From positions 1 to 14,012 of the forward strand of contig CAUQBH010000020.1 in assembly GCA_963516675.1 (NCBI GenBank): a stretch of DNA of 14,012 nucleotides, in the 5' to 3' direction. The translations under genes and the position numbers were made by a program. The notes beneath the pieces are model-generated. The model worked only from the letters and a program-made list of their open reading frames with translations, had not been told where the DNA came from and did not search any database. Below, piece by piece: positions 6,534 to 14,012 of the stretch (its first letter is position 1; each line of letters starts with the position of its first letter). The DNA is from JABCPE02 sp963516675. Lineage in GTDB: Bacteria > Bacteroidota > Bacteroidia > Flavobacteriales > Weeksellaceae.

Positions 6534-8687
6534 ATGAAGAGAAAAATTCTTATCGCGGGACTATTCCTTGGAGGAGTAGCAGCCAGTAATCTATCGGCTC
6601 AGAAGTATCTTGGGCTGAGCAACAGTAACTATTCGGGAGTTTATGGGTCACAATACAACCCGGCTAAACTTACTGATGAGAAAGTAAAAGTAGCTGTTAA
6701 TCTTGTGTCTGTGAATGGGCTGGTTAATAACGACTATTACAAGTTTAAAAATTTGAACTCTTTCGGTGGTTTCACACTAGATGAGCTAGGAAATGGAGCT
6801 TCTCACAATGGAGGAAATGGAGCTTTGATAAACTTGGGAATTGTAGGTGAAGTTTTAGGGCCGTCTTTCCAGTTTACAGTGAATAACAAATTAGGCTTCG
6901 GATTTTCTTCAAGAGTAAGACTTTTCGGTCAAGGGAAAAACATAAATTCTGCTTTCCTTAATGCCTTAAACGGGAATTTAGGAACTGACAACCCTGGTCT
7001 TGCTACTATTCCATTGGTTGATAATACAGGATTTGGTATCAATACCACTGCACTTACTGATTTAGGAGTAAAAGGTGCTTATGCTGTGATTGATAACAAC
7101 GACCTAAAACTATCATTAGGTGCGAGTGTAAAACTATACAAAGGAGCTGGACTAAATAGATTCGAAAGTAATGGGCACAACTTAATCTATAACAATAACC
7201 CATCCAACCCTACTATCTCAGCAACTAACATTAATTGGGATCTTTATACTAACTTAAATCCTGAAAAATCATTAAACGACTATGGTTTTGGAGACTTCTT
7301 CGGTGGAGCGACAGGGTTTGGTGGAGATTTCGGTGCTGAATTGACTTTAAAAGAAGCATCTGGAGACAAACCTTACTTTTTAAAATTCGGTGCATCCGTT
7401 AATGACATCGGTGCTATCAAATACAATGATATTCGTAAACTGAGCATAAGAGGTGCTGGTTCTGCTATAGACCCTAACGAAATAGATATTTTTGACCTTA
7501 ATGCCACTGCGGACTACCTTAGATCTAGAGGTTATAACACTACTCTGACTACATCATCTGTAAGCCAAGGTCTTCCTACTAACCTAAATCTATACGCAGA
7601 CTATGCTATCACAAAAAGATTTTTCGTTAGTGCTAATGGTTTAATCAATTTAGCAAATACTAACTCTACTAACTCTTATTACCATAGTTTCGTAGGGCTT
7701 GTTCCTAGATTCGAGAGCAAATGGGTAGATGTATCTGTTCCTTTGACTTACAACTTTATGAGCCAAGATTTCAAACCAGGACTTGCTCTTAGATTAGGAC
7801 CATTGTCAGTAGGTTCTGATGATTTGAAAATCTTATTCACTGAATCAAAAGGTGCTAATATCTACGCTGGACTTGGCTTCATACTATACAAAGGTAAAAA
7901 AGCAGAAGCTGTAGTTGCTGAAACTGACAAAGATACAGACGGAGACGGAGTTCTAGACAGACACGATGAATGTCCTACTGTTCCTGGACCGATAGAAAAC
8001 AGAGGATGCCCTTGGGGAGATACTGATAATGACGGCGTTCTAGACAAAGATGACAAGTGTCCTGATGTTCCTGGACCAGTAGAAAACGATGGATGTCCTT
8101 GGAAAGATACAGACGGAGATGGAGTTCCAGATAAAGATGACAAATGTCCTACTGAGGCTGGATTACCAGAAAAACAAGGATGCCCTAAAACTCATGCTGA
8201 CATCGCAGGTGAAGTTACTTCGGCTCTTAAAAATATTTTATTCAATCTAGGTAAAGCTACTCTAAGACCAGAGGCTGCTCCTAAACTAGATGACGCTGCT
8301 AAGATTATCAAATCTTCTAACGGAGGAACATTCTTAGTAATCGGACACACAGACAGAAAAGGAAATGCTGCCCTTAACCTTAGACTTTCTAGAGAAAGAG
8401 CTGCTGCAGTAGTTAAAGCCCTTGAAGAAAGAGGTGTAGACCACAGCCAGTTAAAATCAAAAGGTGTAGGCTTTGAATTCGCTGAAGTGCCTGTGACTGC
8501 TTCTGATGCAGAGAGAGAAAAAGACAGAAAAGTAGAAGTGAAATATGTAACAGGAAGCGAGTGGGATGCATTGACAAAATCTGATGTGCATGTTGCAACT
8601 CCTAAAAAAGCTACTGCAAAAAAATCCGTAGGAGCTAAAAAAGGAAAAACTGCTCACAGAAAGCCAGTTGCTAGAAAGAAGAAATAA
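6534..8687 (+). CDS. OmpA-family outer-membrane protein with TSP3 repeats and a lysine-rich tail
   Basis: A 717-residue envelope protein. Residues 1-22 are a signal peptide (MKRKILIAGLFLGGVAAS..., cleavage near SAQ). Residues about 23-455 are rich in Gly, Asn and aromatic residues and are likely a beta-barrel of the DUF5723 type. Residues 467-553 are three 29-residue thrombospondin type 3 repeats (DTDGDGVLD...CP...GC), which bind calcium. Residues about 560-675 form the OmpA peptidoglycan-binding domain, with FNLGKATLRPEA, GHTDRKGN and LSRERAAAVVKAL. The last 30 residues (688-717) contain 11 Lys and 2 Arg. This tail lies past the usual end of OmpA domains and would sit in the periplasm. The protein probably ties the outer membrane to the cell wall. 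No promoter of its own was clear, and a strong terminator follows. Confidence 0.88.
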   Translation: MKRKILIAGLFLGGVAASNLSAQKYLGLSNSNYSGVYGSQYNPAKLTDEKVKVAVNLVSVNGLVNNDYYKFKNLNSFGGFTLDELGNGASHNGGNGALINLGIVGEVLGPSFQFTVNNKLGFGFSSRVRLFGQGKNINSAFLNALNGNLGTDNPGLATIPLVDNTGFGINTTALTDLGVKGAYAVIDNNDLKLSLGASVKLYKGAGLNRFESNGHNLIYNNNPSNPTISATNINWDLYTNLNPEKSLNDYGFGDFFGGATGFGGDFGAELTLKEASGDKPYFLKFGASVNDIGAIKYNDIRKLSIRGAGSAIDPNEIDIFDLNATADYLRSRGYNTTLTTSSVSQGLPTNLNLYADYAITKRFFVSANGLINLANTNSTNSYYHSFVGLVPRFESKWVDVSVPLTYNFMSQDFKPGLALRLGPLSVGSDDLKILFTESKGANIYAGLGFILYKGKKAEAVVAETDKDTDGDGVLDRHDECPTVPGPIENRGCPWGDTDNDGVLDKDDKCPDVPGPVENDGCPWKDTDGDGVPDKDDKCPTEAGLPEKQGCPKTHADIAGEVTSALKNILFNLGKATLRPEAAPKLDDAAKIIKSSNGGTFLVIGHTDRKGNAALNLRLSRERAAAVVKALEERGVDHSQLKSKGVGFEFAEVPVTASDAEREKDRKVEVKYVTGSEWDALTKSDVHVATPKKATAKKSVGAKKGKTAHRKPVARKKK
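7932..8192 (+). repeat. Three 87-bp tandem repeats encoding TSP3 units
   Basis: Units start at 7932, 8019 and 8106 with an exact 87-bp period (29 codons), each beginning with GATAC or GATACT and ending at the Gly-Cys-Pro codons. Each unit encodes an Asp-rich calcium-binding loop (DTDGDG or DTDNDG) and a Cys pair. The DNA copies have diverged at many sites, so the array is not freshly duplicated. Confidence 0.85.
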
Positions 8688-8704
8688 TCTAAATATTTCT
8701 ATAG

Positions 8705-8736
8705 AAAAGGAACTCTAAAATAGAGTTCCTTTTTTT
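8705..8736 (+). terminator. Strong terminator between the OmpA-family gene and ligA
   Basis: AAAAGGAACTCTA (8705-8717) and TAGAGTTCCTTTT (8721-8733) form a perfect 13-bp stem with an AAA loop, followed by T to 8736. It begins 17 bp after the OmpA-family stop. The T run overlaps the stop codon of convergent ligA (8735-8737). In the other direction the hairpin ends in only four T, so it may also stop ligA transcripts, but less surely. Confidence 0.9.
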
Positions 8737-10732
8737 ATTCCATCATTTTTAAAAATTCCTGCTCATCCAGAATGGTAATCGTGCCTATCTCCTGCGCCTT
8801 CTTGAGTTTGCTTCCTGCCTTCTCTCCCACTACTAAATAATTCAAGTTTTTGGACACTGCAGAGATGTTTCTTCCGCCATGTTTTTCGACCATTTCTTCC
8901 GCCTGTTCGCGGGTAAAAAGAGATAATTTACCTGTAAATAAAAAGGTCTTCCCTGCTAGATTATCTGACAATACCTGCGTGGATACTTCGCCTCTTTCCA
9001 GCTGGATTCCATACTCTTCCAGCCTTTCTATCAGCTTTCTGTTTTCTTCATTAGAAAAGAATGCCGCTATGCTTTCGGCTATTTTATCGCCTATATCTTC
9101 CACTTGGATGAGTTCCTCCACAGTTGCCCTGCTGAGTTCTTCTATCGAACCAAAATTCTTAACCAATTTCTTAGCGATGGTTTCACCGATGTGTTTTATC
9201 CCAATGCCGTAAAGCACCCTTTCAAAAGGAATTTGCTTTGATTTTTCTATCCCATCGATGATGTTCTGCGCAGATTTTTCCGCCATTCTTTCCAGAGGCA
9301 AGAGCTGTTCTTTTTTCAAGGTATAAAAATCAGCCACCGTTTCTATCAAACCTTCACAATAGAGCTGTTCTATAGTCTCCGAACCCAAATTTTCTATATT
9401 CAAAGCCTTTCTGGAAACAAAATGTATCATTTTACCGACCACCTGCGGAGGGCAGTGGATTTCATTCGGGCAGAAATGAAGCGCTTGGCTTTCTTCCTTT
9501 ATCAGCTCCGTATCGCACTCTGGACAGCGGGTTATATAGTTAATCTGCGAAGACATCGCTTCCCTTTTTTCGGTATTTACGCCTACTATTTTAGGGATGA
9601 TTTCGCCGCCTTTTTCTACATATACAAAATCATTTTCGTGCAAATCCAATTTCTTGATAATATCCTCATTATGAAGAGATGCCCGTTTCACAATAGTTCC
9701 CGCCAAAAGCACAGGTGACAGATTGGCAACTGGCGTGATGACTCCTGTTCTACCCACCTGATAATCAATAGACAAAAGCTGAGTTTCTACTTTTTCAGCC
9801 TTGAATTTATGAGCTGTCGCCCAGCGTGGCGACTTGGCGGTATATCCCAAAATCTGCTGTTGTTTCAGGTCATTGACTTTGATTACAATTCCATCAATAT
9901 CAAAACCTAAATTCTGCCGTTCTTTATCCCAAAAATTGATAAAATCTTTCACTTCCTGTAATGATTTGCAGAGTTTGCTATACTGCGAAACCTTGAAGCC
10001 CACAGAACTCATCTTTTGGAGCAGTTCCCAGTGTGTTTTTTCTGTAACATCCTGTGCTACAAACTGATACAGCACCGCCGAAAGTCCTCTCCTGCTCACC
10101 TCCGTGCTGTCCTGCATTTTCAGACTTCCAGAGGCTGTGTTCCTAGGGTTCATGAAGATATCCAGCCCTTCCTGCTCCCTTTCCTGATTGATTTTATCAA
10201 AGGCTTTTCGTGTCAGATATATCTCGCCGCGCATGTAGAATTTTTCTGGAAAATCGCCATATAACTGCAGCGGAATGTCCTTTATCGTTTTCACATTGGA
10301 GGTGATTTCATCGCCCTGAAATCCATCACCACGAGTAACCGCCTGAACGAATTTTCCCTGTTCATAAAGTATGGAAATAGAAGCGCCGTCGTATTTCAGT
10401 TCGGTCACAAATTCTATTTCATCCGTTTCTAATATTTTTTTGGTTCGGTTATACCACTCCTCCAAATCCTCAAAATTATAAGAATTATCCAGCGAGTACA
10501 TTCTAAACTCATGAGAAACCGTAGGAAAAACCTTGGTCACCTCTCCGCCCACACGCACCGTGGGAGAATTCGGGTCATAGAACTCTGGATTTGCCGCCTC
10601 CAAGGTCTGCAATTCTCTCAGTTTTTCATCAAACTCAAAATCCGAAATCGTAGGATTATCCAGAACATAATAATTATAATTGTGCTGATGAAGCTCTTTT
10701 CGGAGGTTTTCTATTTTTTCTTTTACATACAT
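8735..10732 (-). CDS. ligA: NAD-dependent DNA ligase
   Basis: A 665-residue essential ligase that seals nicks in replication and repair using NAD. The N-terminal Ia domain contains HNYNYYVLDNPTISD (17-31). The adenylation domain has Lys113 in ELKYDGAS, followed by TRGDG and the MNPRNTASGSLK segment. The OB fold follows, with GRTGVITPVANLSPV. A zinc finger is formed by Cys403, Cys406, Cys421 and Cys427. The helix-hairpin-helix region lies at about 480-565, and a C-terminal BRCT domain at about 590-665 starts LAGKTFLFTGKLS. All domains are complete and the length is typical. The ATG at 10732 is preceded 11 bp upstream by the pepE stop, so the two genes are probably one transcript. Confidence 0.97.
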   Translation of the reverse strand: MYVKEKIENLRKELHQHNYNYYVLDNPTISDFEFDEKLRELQTLEAANPEFYDPNSPTVRVGGEVTKVFPTVSHEFRMYSLDNSYNFEDLEEWYNRTKKILETDEIEFVTELKYDGASISILYEQGKFVQAVTRGDGFQGDEITSNVKTIKDIPLQLYGDFPEKFYMRGEIYLTRKAFDKINQEREQEGLDIFMNPRNTASGSLKMQDSTEVSRRGLSAVLYQFVAQDVTEKTHWELLQKMSSVGFKVSQYSKLCKSLQEVKDFINFWDKERQNLGFDIDGIVIKVNDLKQQQILGYTAKSPRWATAHKFKAEKVETQLLSIDYQVGRTGVITPVANLSPVLLAGTIVKRASLHNEDIIKKLDLHENDFVYVEKGGEIIPKIVGVNTEKREAMSSQINYITRCPECDTELIKEESQALHFCPNEIHCPPQVVGKMIHFVSRKALNIENLGSETIEQLYCEGLIETVADFYTLKKEQLLPLERMAEKSAQNIIDGIEKSKQIPFERVLYGIGIKHIGETIAKKLVKNFGSIEELSRATVEELIQVEDIGDKIAESIAAFFSNEENRKLIERLEEYGIQLERGEVSTQVLSDNLAGKTFLFTGKLSLFTREQAEEMVEKHGGRNISAVSKNLNYLVVGEKAGSKLKKAQEIGTITILDEQEFLKMME

Positions 10733-10743
10733 TTTCTGTTTTT

Positions 10744-11439
10744 TTAGTCTATTTTACTTCCTGTTTCTATTTCGTAAGGCTCTTTTCCCTGCTCAAAAAT
10801 CCGTGTGAGCTGACTGCCCTGCACCGTGATTTCATCGCCTATTCTTCTAATCCAATTTCCTTCGCGAAGACCTACCACTTTGATATTATTTTGTGTCAAA
10901 AATTCTTTGATTCTGGTTTCTCTCGTTTCGCCATTGTGTTTCAAATCTGGATTTGGGTCAAGGTAATGAGGATTGATATTAAAAGGCACCAGCCCCATAG
11001 CCTCAAAACTCGGCGGATAGACTATCGGCATGTCGTTGGTTGTCTGGACGTTAAGCCCGCCTATATTACTCCCTGCACTGCATCCTAAATATGGCTTTCC
11101 TTTTTCTACATTTTCTTTCAGAGTTTTCATCAGATTTTTTTCATGAAGAGTTTTGACCAAAAGAAAAGTATTCCCACCGCCTGTAAAATACGCCTTTGCT
11201 GAGGCAATGGCCTCTTGTGGGTTTTCAAATTCGTGGATTCCTTTTATTTTTATGCCAATAGTTCCGAAAAACTCACGCGCCTTGTCCGTGTATTCTTCGT
11301 GAGAAATTCCGCTGGGTCTAGCGTAAGGAATAAACAAAACCTCATCTATTCCGTGATAAAGTTTCACAAGTTCTTCTCGTAAATATTCTAAATATTTTCC
11401 ACCAAAAAGTGTAGAAGTGGATGCTAAAATAATGTTCAT
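10744..11439 (-). CDS. pepE: Dipeptidase E (alpha-aspartyl dipeptidase, peptidase family S51)
   Basis: A 231-residue cytoplasmic peptidase that cleaves dipeptides with N-terminal aspartate. The catalytic triad can be placed as Ser121 in GCSAGSN, His158 in NINPHYLDP and Glu193 in GLREGNW, matching the Ser-His-Glu set of the Salmonella enzyme almost residue for residue. FIPYARP at 37-42 and FTGGGNTFLL at 85-94 are also typical. The start is the ATG at 11437-11439. A GTG 26 codons upstream lies before the promoter at 11463-11493 and would add residues not found in the family. It is followed by ligA after 11 bp. Confidence 0.93.
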   Translation of the reverse strand: MNIILASTSTLFGGKYLEYLREELVKLYHGIDEVLFIPYARPSGISHEEYTDKAREFFGTIGIKIKGIHEFENPQEAIASAKAYFTGGGNTFLLVKTLHEKNLMKTLKENVEKGKPYLGCSAGSNIGGLNVQTTNDMPIVYPPSFEAMGLVPFNINPHYLDPNPDLKHNGETRETRIKEFLTQNNIKVVGLREGNWIRRIGDEITVQGSQLTRIFEQGKEPYEIETGSKID

Positions 11440-11462
11440 AATTGTTCTTTTTAAGCGTGTCC

Positions 11463-11493
11463 CAAAAGTAGTGTTTTTATGATTAAAAGTCAA
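11463..11493 (-). promoter_or_regulatory. Promoter of pepE-ligA
   Basis: Read on the minus strand, TTG (11493-11491) is followed after 20 bp by TACTTTTG (11470-11463), an exact TAnnTTTG match. The predicted start of transcription is near 11457, giving a leader of about 18 nt. No hairpin terminator is visible between the upstream small-gene array (stop at 11534) and this promoter, so read-through from the array is also possible. Confidence 0.72.
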
Positions 11494-11533
11494 AAAATGT
11501 AAATAAAAACGATTCACAAAAACTGACCTCTAT

Positions 11534-12100
11534 CTACCGTAAAAGTTTCCCATCATAGTCTATCAGATAGCTTTCATAATTGAAATCCACCAGCTCTATT
11601 CCCTTTGGCGTAAGGGTAAAAGAAGGCGTACGCTCTATGGGCGACACAAAAATATCCTTGCCACTGAACTGCCAGAGGATTTCGCCCTGCCTATTAAGGC
11701 GTGATATCTCCACCTCGCCGTGGGTAATGTAATCATCTTGATAAGGCGCTATCTCAAAGCAAGTCGCCATATCTACCTGCGTATGCCAAAGGAGTTCTAA
11801 TGTAGGTAAGAGCATACAAAATACCTCGTAGCCACAAGCTATCAGAAGTCTATCATTATCCAAAAGAATCCCTTTCTCATTGAGTACATTATAGGTATCA
11901 GCCACAAGCAATACTTTGCCAATGGGTTCTTCATTTTCATAGAGCCGAATGCCTATCAATTGGTCATAGTCGCCTACTTCACGGTCGTAAGGCTGGCGTT
12001 CTTGGTAACGAGTAAGGGCTTTTTGATTATCATCAAGATTGGTTTCATCTATAATCTCTATCTGATAAGAATCTTTATAAAGCCAAAGGGTATTTTTCAT
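11534..12100 (-). CDS. Hypothetical 188-residue beta-rich protein, last gene of a possible immunity array
   Basis: I recognise no named domain. The protein is acidic, has no signal peptide or membrane segment, and alternates short beta-like stretches. Residues 83-107 (DRLLIACGYEVFC... ELLWHT), 119-136 (PYQDDYITHGEVEISRLN) and 140-150 (EILWQFSGKDI) look like consecutive blades of a small beta-propeller or PQQ-like fold, ending in SYLIDYDGKLL. Proteins with this layout seem, from memory, to be frequent among small genes near polymorphic toxin loci in Bacteroidota, but I cannot confirm this here. The start at 12100 is 9 bp after the upstream gene stop, so it is probably translated from the array transcript. 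Confidence 0.75.
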   Translation of the reverse strand: MKNTLWLYKDSYQIEIIDETNLDDNQKALTRYQERQPYDREVGDYDQLIGIRLYENEEPIGKVLLVADTYNVLNEKGILLDNDRLLIACGYEVFCMLLPTLELLWHTQVDMATCFEIAPYQDDYITHGEVEISRLNRQGEILWQFSGKDIFVSPIERTPSFTLTPKGIELVDFNYESYLIDYDGKLLR

Positions 12101-12109
12101 GGTGTGTTT

Positions 12110-12922
12110 TTAAAAGTTTTCTTCTATTACTTTTTCAACGAGTTCCTCTACTTTCTTAAGTTTCCCGTCAAAATATTTTTTATCTTCTATGATTTTTTCA
12201 TAGATATCCTCTATGCTATGAGCGGGTGAGAGTATCCATAAACTATAAGGCTTTAATTGTACGGTGCCTATCTTCTGGAGGGAAGGCAGTATCGCTCCTA
12301 AATTTTTATGATTGAACCAACAATCGGTTTTGAGGGCAAAATCTTGGTTGTTTTTCCCACAAGGTATTTCACTTTTCAAAAAATCGTTCATTATAGGATA
12401 AGTAGGGGCTAAATATCGAGTAGGAGCAAAATGATACTCTATTTTTCGGGGAGTAACTTCTACAGCCGACACAAAGCATATACCATAACGCTCATCAATG
12501 GTTACCGCCAACACATCTCCTACTTCAAAATAAGGTGTTTTAGGTTTCTTTGGAGCAGGTTTAGCAAGAGGTTTGGGGTTGTCCTCTTGCAATTGTAGTT
12601 TGAGCTTATCAAGTGCTTTCTGTCGTTGTTTTTGGGCTTTGCTGTCTATCTCATTCCAGAGCGATGTTGCTCCTTGTTCTATGAGTTGCAAAGCTTTGGT
12701 GCGCACCTCATCGTGGGGGTAACCTATTTTCCAGAGAGCGTATGCAAAAGCCGTCCAATAGATTTCTGCAAAAAGTTCATCAATACAAAAATTAGTTTCC
12801 TCATTAAGCCAATCCTGTCTGATTTTTTCTATATCCTCACCGTCTTTATAACGCTCAGTGATATTGTTATAAATGTCATAGCCACTATCGCTATCTATTA
12901 TTTTTATGCCGTCTATTGCCAT
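12110..12922 (-). CDS. Two-domain hypothetical protein, possible Imm26-like C-terminal domain
   Basis: A 270-residue soluble protein in two parts. Residues 1-112 are helical, with YDIYNNITERYKDG and a conserved-looking CIDELFAEIYWTAFAYALWKIG core ending in a basic helix. Residues 116-129 are a Pro/Lys linker. Residues about 130-232 form a beta-rich part opening with YFEVGDVLAVTIDERYGI, similar to the start of immunity protein 26 (EGDxFxxPL...YG). The end (233-270) is a charged helix of mostly Glu and Lys. The Imm26 link is a motif-level guess. The gene lies 12 bp after the SUKH-like gene and 9 bp before the 188-residue gene, all in one direction, which fits an immunity array. No catalytic motif is seen. 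Confidence 0.7.
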   Translation of the reverse strand: MAIDGIKIIDSDSGYDIYNNITERYKDGEDIEKIRQDWLNEETNFCIDELFAEIYWTAFAYALWKIGYPHDEVRTKALQLIEQGATSLWNEIDSKAQKQRQKALDKLKLQLQEDNPKPLAKPAPKKPKTPYFEVGDVLAVTIDERYGICFVSAVEVTPRKIEYHFAPTRYLAPTYPIMNDFLKSEIPCGKNNQDFALKTDCWFNHKNLGAILPSLQKIGTVQLKPYSLWILSPAHSIEDIYEKIIEDKKYFDGKLKKVEELVEKVIEENF

Positions 12923-12934
12923 AGTATTATGTTT

Positions 12935-13405
12935 TTAAGGTCGTATAATTGTTTCTTCTACTTTGCCTTTGATGATATTTTCAAGGGCGGTATAGAGGTC
13001 GCCTCCATAGAAATAGTGATAGGTTTTACGAGGCACCCAAGAGGTAAGGTCAAGCACACCCCATACACTACCTACACTATCGATACAGAGAACTTCATCG
13101 GCATTGACATCGCCAAAGGGAATAAGCTCGGTAACCCCTGCGTCGGATTCATAGTACAGCATCTCTTGGCGAGTAGGGAGATTTTGCGAATATATAAAAA
13201 CCATATAGCCATCGCGGCGTTTGATATCCTTGTCGTCGAATATGGTAAGGAAAGTGACGAGTTCGTGAGGCAAATCATCATAACCTGCCTCGCGATAGCG
13301 CGCTTTGATAGTTTCGGTACGAGCGCGTCGCTCTTCTTTAGAAAGGGTATTGAGTAAGGTAATACCTTGTTTTTCTAAAAGGTTTTCTAATGATTTTTTT
13401 ATCAT
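12935..13405 (-). CDS. SUKH (SMI1/KNR4)-like protein, possible immunity protein
   Basis: A 156-residue soluble protein with features of the SUKH superfamily: LPHELVTFLTIFDD at 45-58, where these proteins have LPxxxxxFL, then TELIPFGDVNADEVLCIDSVGSV at 92-114, a beta stretch with W115 and W123, and an end helix LYTALENII. SUKH proteins act mainly as immunity proteins against many types of contact-dependent toxins, and also occur in eukaryotic regulators. It starts 2 bp after the DUF4279 gene stop, so the two are almost certainly co-expressed. The fold call is from pattern, not from a profile search. Confidence 0.65.
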   Translation of the reverse strand: MIKKSLENLLEKQGITLLNTLSKEERRARTETIKARYREAGYDDLPHELVTFLTIFDDKDIKRRDGYMVFIYSQNLPTRQEMLYYESDAGVTELIPFGDVNADEVLCIDSVGSVWGVLDLTSWVPRKTYHYFYGGDLYTALENIIKGKVEETIIRP

Positions 13406-13407
13406 AA

Positions 13408-13809
13408 CTAATAAATATACTGGTCAATATCAATCCAGCCATTTAACTGGTGAAGTAGGTCAAGAGCAGAGGTATCAAAAGACAAAGCAGGGACTTCTTC
13501 ATTGTATATATTTACACAAAATCGGAATAGTGCAGTGAGCTGATGTGTTTTGATAAAAGCTGATAATTCTTCCAAAAACGGATGCACTTTTTGCTCAAAA
13601 ACAGCCAAACAATCACTTATATACAAAGTTTCCATAGACGCAAACTTATATTCCCAAAAAGTTTCTTCGCTAATGCGATGCTTCAAAGCATCTCCCTTAT
13701 ACGCCTGCTCTGTAGGAGGAAAACCTGTGATATGAGTAAGTTCTTCAAGGTCAAAATACTCGCCATAAACACAAAAAGTAAGACCAATATTGGTAAGTTT
13801 TTTTTTCAT
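13408..13809 (-). CDS. DUF4279 family protein
   Basis: A 133-residue soluble protein that fits the DUF4279 pattern: an opening strand TFCVYGEYFDLEELTHITGF with a Pro-Pro turn (31-32), YKGD, a central W52 followed by YKF, an alternation of helix and strand (FEQKVHPFLEELSAFI, then LFRFCVNIYNEEVPALSF), and a last helix with LLHQLNGWIDIDQYIY. The family has no proven function but is very common in gene arrays beside polymorphic toxins, where it is suspected to be an immunity protein. It lies 15 bp from the partial gene upstream and 2 bp from the SUKH-like gene downstream. Confidence 0.75.
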   Translation of the reverse strand: MKKKLTNIGLTFCVYGEYFDLEELTHITGFPPTEQAYKGDALKHRISEETFWEYKFASMETLYISDCLAVFEQKVHPFLEELSAFIKTHQLTALFRFCVNIYNEEVPALSFDTSALDLLHQLNGWIDIDQYIY

Positions 13810-13824
13810 TGTTTTTCTATCTTT

Positions 13825-14012
13825 TTACCACTCGCGGTATTCATCGGTGATATCCACATCGTCGGCTAATTCCAATCCTGTTTTGCGGATAATGGTATTC
13901 ATCCACTCGCAAAGTTCCTCGCGCTCCGTTGTTTCTATAAGTCCGTATTTGTCATTGATTTTATTGAGTTTTTTTACCAATTTGCCCATAGAGTTATAAA
14001 CGGTAGTCGCAT
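13825..14012 (-). CDS. C-terminal end of a small gene at the head of the array (partial)
   Basis: The frame is open from the window edge and ends with TAA at 13825-13827. It gives about 62 residues beginning ATTVYNSMGKLVKKLNKIND, then a helix with GLIETTEREELCEWMNTII, and ending DVDITDEYREW. An internal ATG (MGKLV) is not a likely start, since the reading frame continues upstream. The helical, charged make-up and the ITDEYREW end are like small proteins found near toxin genes in Bacteroidota, which is an impression from memory. No function is assigned. Confidence 0.7.
   Translation of the reverse strand, partial: ATTVYNSMGKLVKKLNKINDKYGLIETTEREELCEWMNTIIRKTGLELADDVDITDEYREW

Noticed and set aside
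7932..8192. Regular 87-bp repeats that might suggest a CRISPR or satellite array
   Set aside because: The units are in frame, code for TSP3 calcium-binding repeats and have diverged at many sites, without separate spacers.
10744..11517. Longer pepE starting at a GTG at 11517
   Set aside because: The extra 26 residues precede the family's conserved start and the GTG lies upstream of the promoter at 11463-11493.
12626..13357. A 243-codon open frame on the plus strand across the small-gene array
   Set aside because: It is antisense to two genes with better protein character and tight operon spacing. Its product is rich in Phe, Ile and Cys with no domain pattern, as expected for a shadow frame.

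Overview
The window looks like chromosome from a Flavobacteriia member, most likely the Weeksellaceae/Chryseobacterium group. The reasons are low GC, promoters of the Bacteroidota type (TTTG/TTG, about 19-20 bp, TAnnTTTG), starts preceded by A-rich sequence rather than Shine-Dalgarno boxes, an LDH-like malate dehydrogenase, an OmpA protein with calcium-binding TSP3 repeats, a subclass A2-type class A beta-lactamase and a HopJ-family protein. I cannot name the genus from sequence alone.

Left part (1-3600). The 5' end of an unidentified minus-strand gene lies just downstream of malate dehydrogenase (mdh, minus). Divergent from mdh is cysE (serine O-acetyltransferase), followed by cysK (O-acetylserine sulfhydrylase); together these are the two steps from serine to cysteine. 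The 214 bp between cysE and cysK hold a near-perfect promoter, a set of nested complementary segments that fold as a rod, and a rho-independent terminator. This is either a small RNA gene (6S-like shape) or a cis-acting leader of cysK. A 22-codon frame inside it reads Met-Met-Cys-Cys, which suggests sulfur amino acid attenuation. After the cysK terminator comes a small membrane protein of the phage-holin 4_2 type with its own promoter.

Middle part (3575-8736). glnS, a class A beta-lactamase, a HopJ-family gene and a large OmpA-family outer-membrane protein run in one direction with gaps of 4, 6 and 27 bp and end at a strong terminator. The terminator separates them from convergent ligA (NAD-dependent DNA ligase).

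Right part (8735-14012, all minus strand). ligA and pepE (aspartyl dipeptidase) form a pair read from a clear promoter upstream of pepE. Upstream of that promoter lies a tight array of five small genes: a 188-residue beta-rich protein, a 270-residue two-domain protein with a possible Imm26-like barrel, a SUKH (SMI1/KNR4)-like protein, a DUF4279 protein, and the C-terminal end of another small gene. SUKH and DUF4279 proteins are common in immunity-gene arrays of polymorphic toxin systems, so this may be the tail of a toxin/immunity locus whose toxin lies beyond base 14012. No rRNA, tRNA, IS element or CRISPR array was seen. No gene-free stretch exceeds 300 bases.
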